From contig NZ_DGLI01000008.1 in assembly GCF_002387895.1 (NCBI RefSeq), forward strand, positions 1 through 20,388: a DNA stretch of 20,388 nucleotides. Reading direction: 5' to 3'. The position numbers and the translations under genes are program-made. The notes under the pieces were generated by a model, which had not been told where the DNA came from, did no database searches, and was given only the letters and a program-made list of their open reading frames with translations. The DNA comes from Clostridium sp. UBA4548 (GTDB lineage: Bacteria; Bacillota; Clostridia; Clostridiales; Clostridiaceae). Positions 13,540 to 20,388 of this stretch are shown here, one piece after another (positions within the stretch are counted from its first letter, which is position 1; each line of letters opens with the position of its first letter).

Positions 13540-16500
13540 ATGGGGAAATTTAAAAGGTTAATAGTTGTAGCTACATTAATTACATTCCTTACAACTACAA
13601 TGCCTTTTCAGGTTTTAGCTAGTGATATTAATACTAAGCCTGAAAAAATAGAAAGCAATCAAAGTAAAACAAATGAGGAAATAACAGAAGCTGAAAAGGC
13701 TGCTGTGAAAATAGTTGATGAGGTAGAAGAAAAAAGAGAACCCAATATAAAACACTATCTATTGGAGGATAAAACCTACGAAGCAGTAATTTATAATTAT
13801 CCAGTCCATTATTTTAAAGATGGTCAGTGGAAGGATATAGATAACTCCTTAAGTGAAACTATGGATAAGAGGACATTAGATGAAGAATTAGTTAATGAAC
13901 AGGAAGTCAAAGAAAGTCCAAAGGTAGAGGAGAAAAAGACATCTGAAGATGAAAGTAAGAAAGAATCTAGTTCTGAAATAAAAACCTCTGAAGGCGAGAG
14001 TAAAGAAGTACCCAAGACAGAAGATAAAGTTACTCCTGAAAGTAAGGAAAAAGAAACTCCTAAGGCAGAGGAAAAACCTGATACTAAAACTGAGGAGGCA
14101 AAGAACAAACCTTTACCACAGGATAATGTACAAGCCTCTGGTCAGCAGAACAATCCTAGTTCTCAGGCAGAAAAAAATAATAGTATATTAAATTTTGGTA
14201 AAAGCAAGGGAAAAGAGGCAGAAAAGGTATTTGAAAATAAGTCAAATAGCTTTAAGTTTAAACTTGCTAAAAAAGGAGATTCCAAAAGACTTGTAACTAT
14301 ATCAAAGGATAAGTATGAAATATCTTGGAGCCTTCAAAATGCTGCAAAAGTAACTGGAGAGTTATCAGAATATAATGAAAATAAAATTAATAAGGAAATT
14401 GAAGAAAAGGCTAATGGCATAGTAAATAATAGTAAAAATGCTTCATTAAAAAGTAAAAGTGAAAAAAACTTAGAAAAACAAAATATAGTAGAAAATGAAA
14501 AGAAAAAGATTCTTCCAAACATAACCTCAAGTGTTAATTTTAGAAACATATTAAAGGACGTAGACTTAAATTATCAGCTTGTCTCAGACAAGGTGAAGGA
14601 AAACCTAATTATAAATAAAAATATAGAAGATAGTATATTCACTTATAATATAGAGGTTAAAAATCTTACGGCAGTAAAACAGGAAGACAACTCTGTTATT
14701 TTTTATGATAAGAATGATAAATCAAAAGAAATATTCTTAATAAAAGCCCCTTTTATGTTTGACTCAAAAGGAATAGAAAGTACAGATATTCAAGTAAAGG
14801 TTGAGGAAACAAAAAAAGGATACTCATTAATTTTAATTCCTAGCAAGGAATGGCTTAATGATAAAAATAGAGCTTATCCAGTAACTATAGATCCAGATAT
14901 AGAAACAGATTTAAGTAGAAATGGTATTATGGATACTTTTGTAACATCAGTAGCAGACCCAGACAATAAATATAATAATCAGTATTTGAGAGTTGGAAAA
15001 CACAAAACATCAGGAACTATAAGAAGCTTAATAAAATTTAATATTCCTAGTATAACTACAGCAGATATGGTGGTTGCAGCTCAATTAGATTTATTTTCAT
15101 ATGAAGCTCCTGTAGAGAATGCAATTAGTGTACATAAGGTAACAAGTCACTGGATTTCAGATGAGAATCATAATTTGGCATGGAGTAATCAGCCTTCTGT
15201 TGATTCTACTATAGAAGATTATAGCATTGCTAATGAAGCTAGTAAGTGGTTTTCTTGGGATGTAACAGAAATGGTGAAGTCCTGGTATTTAACAGGAAAC
15301 AACTACGGGTTAATGTTAAAGAGCACTAATGAAAGTATAGAAAATTCTGCGTTTTGGTCTGCTGACATGGATGATTATTATAGAGGAGCAAGGCCTAGAA
15401 TTATAGTGAAGTATATAAATAACTCTGGACTTGAAAACTACTGGACATACCATTCCCAAGACATAGGAAGAGCTGGCACAGGATATATTAACGATTATAA
15501 TGGTAATTTAATACTTAAGCATAATGATTTAATTATGAATGGGAGTAGAATGCCTGTTAATATTACTCATGTTTTTAATAGCAATTATAAAACTGAAAAG
15601 ACATTTCCGAGTTTTAGTGATACATCAAGCTTTTATGGTGCAGGTTGGAGACTTAATCTTAGTCAAATCATTGAACCCAAAGTTATCCAAGACAAGCAAC
15701 ACTACATGTATACTGATGAGGACGGAACAAAACATTATTTTAAACTTGATTCCACAACAGGTAAATATAAAGAAGAGTTTAATCAGGAATTAACTTTAGA
15801 ATTAAATTATAACAATGGAATTGATATAGGATATTTGATAAAGGACACTAAAGATAATAAATTAGTTTTTTTAGGAAATGGATTATTATATAAAATTATA
15901 GATGCAAATAAAAATGAGTTGGTAATGACTTACAATGGTAAAACATTGACAAAGGTAACTGATGGAGCTGGTAGACAAACTATTTTTCAAAGTAATCCCT
16001 ATGGAACCTTAACTAGTATTATAGATCCAGATAATAAAAAAACTAGCTTTACTTATGGGGCAAATTGGCCTTATAACCTTGAAACAATAACGTATCCAGA
16101 TGGAAAAAAGACAACATATCAGTATGATATTAATAATAATCTTAAAGAAGCTATAAATTTTGATGGGTTAAAAATCTCCTATACTTACTATAATTCACAG
16201 CCATATAGAGTAAATACTGTTTCACAGAATCATAATAATGGTACACAGGGTGAGAGTTTAATTATAAATTATGGAAGGAATTTAACTACATTCACAGACA
16301 TATCTGGTAGAGTAAATACTTATCAATTTGACAATTTAGGGAAAACCATAAATGTTAAAGATGCCGAAGGCAATGCCCAGCATTATAAATATGGCGATAG
16401 TGAAAATTCAAAGAAATTAACAACAGAATCAAAACTACAAAAAACCGTAAATAATATTTTACCTAATCATGGATGTGAAAAATCAACAAATTGGACTGTG

Positions 16501-19500
16501 GCTTCAGATGGCGGAGCAGGAAGCGGAGTCATAACATCAGAAGATAAACATTATGGAAATCAAAGTATAAAAATATCAAAGACTAATAATATTTCTAAGC
16601 AATATATGCAACAAGAAGTAAATCTAACTCCTGGAAAAACATATACACTTTCAGCATATGTAAAAACAGTAACAGTATCAAACACAAATAATAATGGGGC
16701 AAAGCTTGCAGTTCATTATTTAAAGAGTGATGGCACTTATGAAGAGAAGTTTTCAAAAAGTATAAATGGAAGTCATGCTTGGCAAAGGCTTCAAGTTACA
16801 TTTACATTGCCAGCGGATACACCTATCGCAAGGGCAATAATAAGGCCAGAACTTACACTAGAAACAGGAATTGCTTATTTTGATGACCTGCAGCTCGAGG
16901 AAGGCTGCATAGCCAATAGATATAATTTAGTTGAAAATGGGGACTTTTCAGGAACAGGAACTATACCTGATTGGTGGTGGAATAATAGTTTAGAAACAGG
17001 TGATTCTCTAGTTAGCACCTCGGATAGTAGTCATCCAAGCATTCTTGACAATAATGTTCTTAAGATAATTGGAGGATATAATAAGAGTAAAAGTATTGGT
17101 AGTGCAATTTATCTTAGCGGAAAAACTGGCGATACTTTTAACTTAAGTGCATGGGCTAAGGCTGATTCAGTGCCAAAAGGTGTTTTTGATATAAGTGTGG
17201 CATTTGTAAATGGATCCCAGGTCAAGTGGGTAATAGTACCGTTTAATAAAAATAATCATGATTGGCAGTATATTAGTGAAATAGTTAAGGCTCCTATGGA
17301 TTACACTCGAGTAGATATGAATATATTTTATTCAAATAATGCCAACACCGCTTATTTTGATGGAATCCAATTCTATAAAGAAGAATTTGGAGATAGTTTT
17401 GCTTATGATGATAAGGGTAATCTAATTTCAGTAAAAGATATTTCTCAAAGAAATAGTACCTTTAAATACAATGGAACAAATGATTTAATAAGCACTACGG
17501 ATCCTAAAGGAAATGAATTTAAATATGATTATGATACAAAACATAATGTTACAAAAGCAACTACCGCAGAAAATAAAAACTATAAGTTTAACTATGATAG
17601 TTATGGTAATCCATTATCAGCAGCAGTAGATGATGGCACTAATCAAATAGGGTCATCCGCTAATTACACCGCTAATGGAAACTATATAAGTTCTATGTTT
17701 GACAGCTTTGGCAATAAAGTTGCGTATAATTATAATCAAACAAAAGGTACTTTAGATAGTGTTACAGATGCAAAAGGAAAGTCTACTAGTTATACTTATG
17801 ATATATTAAATAGACTCACAGAAGCTTCTAAAGTGGCTGGTACTCAAACAATTAAAAATTCTTATAGTTATGAAAATGATAGGATCAAAACAGTAACTCA
17901 TAACGATTTTAATTATAACTTTGGATATGATTCTCTTGGTAATAATACTTCAGTTTCTGTTGGGTCACAAAATTTAATTACTAATACAATTGAAGAAAGA
18001 AGTGGAAAATTACTTAATTCAACCTATGGGAATGGTCGAAAGGTTGGAAATATATATGATGGTTATGATAATCTAATAGGAAATTATTATGGAAATGAAA
18101 ATAATCATCATATAACCTATAGTGGAAATATTGAAAAGATGGGAATTAAAACTGTTAATGGTAATGATAGTATTCTTGGAACAATTGGGCAAAATTTGGG
18201 GCTAGAGTCACTATCAATAAGTTTGACTGACGTACCTGCTGGAATGCATATAAAATATCAAGCTCACGTTCAAGAATTAGGTTGGCAAAATTGGGTCTCT
18301 GACGGTGCTACAGCAGGAACAATAGGTCAAGGGTTAAGGATGGAAGCTGTAAGAATAAAGCTTGAGGGAGCACCAATAGGATATATAGTTCAATACCAAG
18401 TTAATGTTCAAGGAATAGGTTGGATGAATCCTGTTACTGATGGAGAATTATCAGGGACTACTGGACAAGGATTAAAAATTGAAGCAATTAAAATTAAAGT
18501 AGTTAAGCTAAGAAATAGCTATAAATATGATGCTAATTCAAACCTTGGTTATAAGCAAGACTTTATAAATGAAGTTAATTATTTGTATAGTTATGACTTA
18601 TCTAATAGATTAACTAAAGTAGATGAATCAAATGGAAATTACACAGCATATGGTTACGACAATAACAACAATACAAATAGAATAACTGAGAAAATAACAG
18701 ATAAAATCTATACAACTAATTATGGATTTGATAAAGACAATAGAGCAAATTCAGTAACTTACAATAAGGGGGTAGAGTCTAATATATCTTATAGTTATGA
18801 CACATTAGGAAGATTAAAAAATAAAGGAATAGTTTTAGGTTCTTCAACATATAACACTAGCTATAATTATAGAAAAGGAACAGTTAGCAATACAAATTTA
18901 TCTTATCAAGGACTTGTTCAATCACAAGGCTGGCAAGACCCTGTAAGTAATGGAGCTGAGTGTGGAACTACAGGTAAACAATTAGCACTGCAGGGAATAA
19001 AAGTGTCAATTACTAACGCAATTCCAGGTATGAGAGTTAAATATAAAGCACATATCTCAAATGTTGGGTGGGAGAGCGATTGGCTATATGATGGAACACA
19101 ATCTGGGGATACAGCAAATAATATTGAAGCTATTCAAGTAATACTTGAGGGAGCTCCAGAAGGATATCATATTCAATATCAAGTGCATGTAGCAGAAATA
19201 GGTTGGATGGATCCTGTAGTGGATGGAGCTATTGCTGGAACTACTGGGAAGTCATTAAGTGTTGAAGGAATAAAAATTAATTTAATAAAACCAGGTTCTA
19301 CAGAAAGTTCACAGATAGAAAGTATAAAATACAATAATGATAAAACAATAAATTATACTTATGATGCAAATGGAAATATAGATACAATAAGCCAATATGG
19401 AAACCCCATAAAATTCTATTACAATGAATTAAATGAACTTATAAGAGAAGATAATAAAGTAACAAATAAAACAATAACTTATTCCTATGACATAGGTGGA

Positions 19501-20388
19501 AATATAACTAGTAAAATTGAATATCCGTACACAACTGCAAATCCCATAACTGTAGCTGCAACTTCAACTATAAACTATGGTTATACAGATACTAACTGGA
19601 AGGACAAATTAACTTCTTATAATGGAAAAGCTATTACCTATGATGAAATTGGAAATCCATTAACTTATGATGGTTATACTTACACGTGGGAAATGGGTAG
19701 GCAATTAAAATCAATAAACAAAACTGGACAAACTATTACCTATAAATATGACGATTCAGGAATAAGAACTGAAAAAACTGTAAATGGTGTAAAAACATCT
19801 TATAACCTTATTGGAGATAAAGTAACTTATGAAGATAATGGAACGGATAAGGTATATTATACTTATGATGCTAATGGCAAGCTTTTATCAATGAATTTGA
19901 GAGCCCCTGATAGTTATAGTAATGATCTTTATGAGTTAGTAGGTAGTGAGACAGCTATCCAACTTTCAGGTTCAAACAGTGCAGCAGAGAAATTTAATGC
20001 GACAAAGCCATTTGATAGAGTAAGTGTAAACTGTCCAAGTTGGAGTAACAATATTGGTAACCTTACTTTAAGTTTGTATAAATGGAAGACTGATTATAAT
20101 ACTACTATTTCGGCATCTCCAATTGCTAGTAAGCAATTCCAAAACTACACTGATAATCAATGGTTAGAACTGAAGGTTAATGAACAGTCTTCAGGAGAAT
20201 ATCTATGGGTATTAAGTAATCCTAGTGAAAATGTAGGGGTGTGGAAAAGTGAGGGAAGCACTAATAGCAGCACTGCATATTTAAATGGTTCTGTTGTATC
20301 AGGGGATTATACAAGCAAAATAAGTTACAAGACTAATGAATACTACTACATTAGAAATGCTCAAGGTGATATAATAGGATTAATAGAT
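13540..20388 (+). CDS. Giant WapA/RHS-type cell-surface protein with ChW repeats (3' end outside window)
   Basis: The frame is open from ATG at 13540 to the right edge, 2283 codons without a stop, with GGGGAG before the start. A Sec signal peptide (1-27, ending VLA) comes first. Next are a WapA-like N-terminal segment (HYLLEDKTYEAVIYNYPVHY, near 69-88) and a Lys/Glu/Ser/Thr-rich linker (about 108-225). A DNRLRE-type beta domain follows (about 450-628), opening with YPVTIDP. RHS/YD repeats occupy about 780-960, 1288-1520, 1660-1785 and 1927-2120. Between them sit two carbohydrate-binding-like modules (about 975-1123 and 1129-1283) and two ChW triplets (about 1525-1657 and 1787-1918). A further beta-rich insert (2121-2267) precedes the start of the RHS core (YYYIRNAQGDIIGLID). 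WapA/RHS proteins form a shell around a C-terminal toxin that acts in contact-dependent competition. That toxin and its immunity gene would lie to the right and are unseen, so a toxin role is inference. Confidence 0.93.
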   Translation, partial: MGKFKRLIVVATLITFLTTTMPFQVLASDINTKPEKIESNQSKTNEEITEAEKAAVKIVDEVEEKREPNIKHYLLEDKTYEAVIYNYPVHYFKDGQWKDIDNSLSETMDKRTLDEELVNEQEVKESPKVEEKKTSEDESKKESSSEIKTSEGESKEVPKTEDKVTPESKEKETPKAEEKPDTKTEEAKNKPLPQDNVQASGQQNNPSSQAEKNNSILNFGKSKGKEAEKVFENKSNSFKFKLAKKGDSKRLVTISKDKYEISWSLQNAAKVTGELSEYNENKINKEIEEKANGIVNNSKNASLKSKSEKNLEKQNIVENEKKKILPNITSSVNFRNILKDVDLNYQLVSDKVKENLIINKNIEDSIFTYNIEVKNLTAVKQEDNSVIFYDKNDKSKEIFLIKAPFMFDSKGIESTDIQVKVEETKKGYSLILIPSKEWLNDKNRAYPVTIDPDIETDLSRNGIMDTFVTSVADPDNKYNNQYLRVGKHKTSGTIRSLIKFNIPSITTADMVVAAQLDLFSYEAPVENAISVHKVTSHWISDENHNLAWSNQPSVDSTIEDYSIANEASKWFSWDVTEMVKSWYLTGNNYGLMLKSTNESIENSAFWSADMDDYYRGARPRIIVKYINNSGLENYWTYHSQDIGRAGTGYINDYNGNLILKHNDLIMNGSRMPVNITHVFNSNYKTEKTFPSFSDTSSFYGAGWRLNLSQIIEPKVIQDKQHYMYTDEDGTKHYFKLDSTTGKYKEEFNQELTLELNYNNGIDIGYLIKDTKDNKLVFLGNGLLYKIIDANKNELVMTYNGKTLTKVTDGAGRQTIFQSNPYGTLTSIIDPDNKKTSFTYGANWPYNLETITYPDGKKTTYQYDINNNLKEAINFDGLKISYTYYNSQPYRVNTVSQNHNNGTQGESLIINYGRNLTTFTDISGRVNTYQFDNLGKTINVKDAEGNAQHYKYGDSENSKKLTTESKLQKTVNNILPNHGCEKSTNWTVASDGGAGSGVITSEDKHYGNQSIKISKTNNISKQYMQQEVNLTPGKTYTLSAYVKTVTVSNTNNNGAKLAVHYLKSDGTYEEKFSKSINGSHAWQRLQVTFTLPADTPIARAIIRPELTLETGIAYFDDLQLEEGCIANRYNLVENGDFSGTGTIPDWWWNNSLETGDSLVSTSDSSHPSILDNNVLKIIGGYNKSKSIGSAIYLSGKTGDTFNLSAWAKADSVPKGVFDISVAFVNGSQVKWVIVPFNKNNHDWQYISEIVKAPMDYTRVDMNIFYSNNANTAYFDGIQFYKEEFGDSFAYDDKGNLISVKDISQRNSTFKYNGTNDLISTTDPKGNEFKYDYDTKHNVTKATTAENKNYKFNYDSYGNPLSAAVDDGTNQIGSSANYTANGNYISSMFDSFGNKVAYNYNQTKGTLDSVTDAKGKSTSYTYDILNRLTEASKVAGTQTIKNSYSYENDRIKTVTHNDFNYNFGYDSLGNNTSVSVGSQNLITNTIEERSGKLLNSTYGNGRKVGNIYDGYDNLIGNYYGNENNHHITYSGNIEKMGIKTVNGNDSILGTIGQNLGLESLSISLTDVPAGMHIKYQAHVQELGWQNWVSDGATAGTIGQGLRMEAVRIKLEGAPIGYIVQYQVNVQGIGWMNPVTDGELSGTTGQGLKIEAIKIKVVKLRNSYKYDANSNLGYKQDFINEVNYLYSYDLSNRLTKVDESNGNYTAYGYDNNNNTNRITEKITDKIYTTNYGFDKDNRANSVTYNKGVESNISYSYDTLGRLKNKGIVLGSSTYNTSYNYRKGTVSNTNLSYQGLVQSQGWQDPVSNGAECGTTGKQLALQGIKVSITNAIPGMRVKYKAHISNVGWESDWLYDGTQSGDTANNIEAIQVILEGAPEGYHIQYQVHVAEIGWMDPVVDGAIAGTTGKSLSVEGIKINLIKPGSTESSQIESIKYNNDKTINYTYDANGNIDTISQYGNPIKFYYNELNELIREDNKVTNKTITYSYDIGGNITSKIEYPYTTANPITVAATSTINYGYTDTNWKDKLTSYNGKAITYDEIGNPLTYDGYTYTWEMGRQLKSINKTGQTITYKYDDSGIRTEKTVNGVKTSYNLIGDKVTYEDNGTDKVYYTYDANGKLLSMNLRAPDSYSNDLYELVGSETAIQLSGSNSAAEKFNATKPFDRVSVNCPSWSNNIGNLTLSLYKWKTDYNTTISASPIASKQFQNYTDNQWLELKVNEQSSGEYLWVLSNPSENVGVWKSEGSTNSSTAYLNGSVVSGDYTSKISYKTNEYYYIRNAQGDIIGLID
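18112..18513 (+). repeat. ChW repeat triplet A within the RHS gene
   Basis: Three ChW repeats of about 46 residues start near 18112, 18253 and 18391. Repeats 2 and 3 carry the signature Y-Q-x-x-V-Q-x-x-G-W with a later GT(I/T)GQGL. In repeat 1 the Trp is replaced by Ile (MGIKT), while GTIGQNL is retained. ChW repeats are known from clostridial surface proteins and are thought to bind the cell envelope or other ligands. Confidence 0.85.
18898..19296 (+). repeat. ChW repeat triplet B within the RHS gene
   Basis: Three ChW repeats start near 18898, 19039 and 19174, with signatures SQGWQDPV, NVGWESDW and EIGWMDPV. The spacing (141 then 135 nt) parallels triplet A (141 then 138 nt), and repeats 3 and 6 are closest in sequence (QYQV then IGWM-PV-DG then AGTTG or SGTTG). 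The two triplets therefore look like an intragenic duplication separated by about 130 residues of YD repeats. Confidence 0.85.

Noticed and set aside
13824..14108. 94-residue Ser-rich open frame on the minus strand
   Set aside because: It is the complement of the Lys/Glu/Ser/Thr-rich linker of the giant surface protein; the low-complexity coding explains the long open antisense frame.
15539..15793. 84-residue open frame on the plus strand inside the RHS gene
   Set aside because: Out of frame with the intact 2283-codon gene and without a ribosome site.
18112..19296. Repeats that might be taken for a CRISPR array or transposon repeats
   Set aside because: The repetition is at the protein level (ChW and YD repeats) inside one open reading frame, without identical DNA repeats and spacers.

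Overview
The window comes from a low-GC Gram-positive bacterium, most likely a Clostridium-type anaerobe. The evidence is the strongly A/T-biased sequence, GGAGG-type ribosome sites, an RsgI-like anti-sigma protein, a lipobox lipoprotein, and above all ChW repeats (clostridial hydrophobic repeats with a conserved Trp) inside a giant cell-surface protein. It is chromosomal in character, with housekeeping genes (ispF, rluF, pepA, cardiolipin synthase) mixed with envelope genes. No tRNA, rRNA, insertion sequence or CRISPR array was seen.

Left part (1-3130), minus strand: a Na/Pi cotransporter cut by the left edge, with Pho-box-like hexamers behind its promoter; ispF with a structured ~150-nt leader; and a 55-residue basic protein with a TTG start and its own promoter and terminator. 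Upstream of that small gene lies a gene-free ~275-bp tract with about ten DnaA-box-like 9-mers around an A/T-rich core.

Middle part (3240-8680): a small secreted lipoprotein; a convergent minus-strand pair (RsgI-like protein, then rluF); a 520-residue membrane protein of unknown function; then the most interesting locus. A membrane-anchored thioredoxin has an in-frame TGA exactly where the first Cys of CxxC belongs (Sec-Pro-Ala-Cys), with a hairpin directly after the TGA. It overlaps by 8 bp a ccdA gene for a transmembrane thiol-electron carrier. The simplest reading is a selenocysteine thioredoxin fed with electrons across the membrane by CcdA, acting on the outer face of the cell.

Right part (8700-20388): cardiolipin synthase (minus), a YitT-family membrane protein behind an 18-bp perfect palindrome, leucyl aminopeptidase with a Fur/PerR-like palindrome upstream, and a very large WapA/RHS-type surface protein that is still open at the right edge after 2283 codons. 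That protein has a signal peptide, a Lys/Glu/Ser/Thr-rich linker, a DNRLRE domain, YD repeats, two carbohydrate-binding-like modules, and two ChW triplets inserted between YD repeats. The RHS core, any C-terminal toxin and any immunity gene would lie beyond the window.
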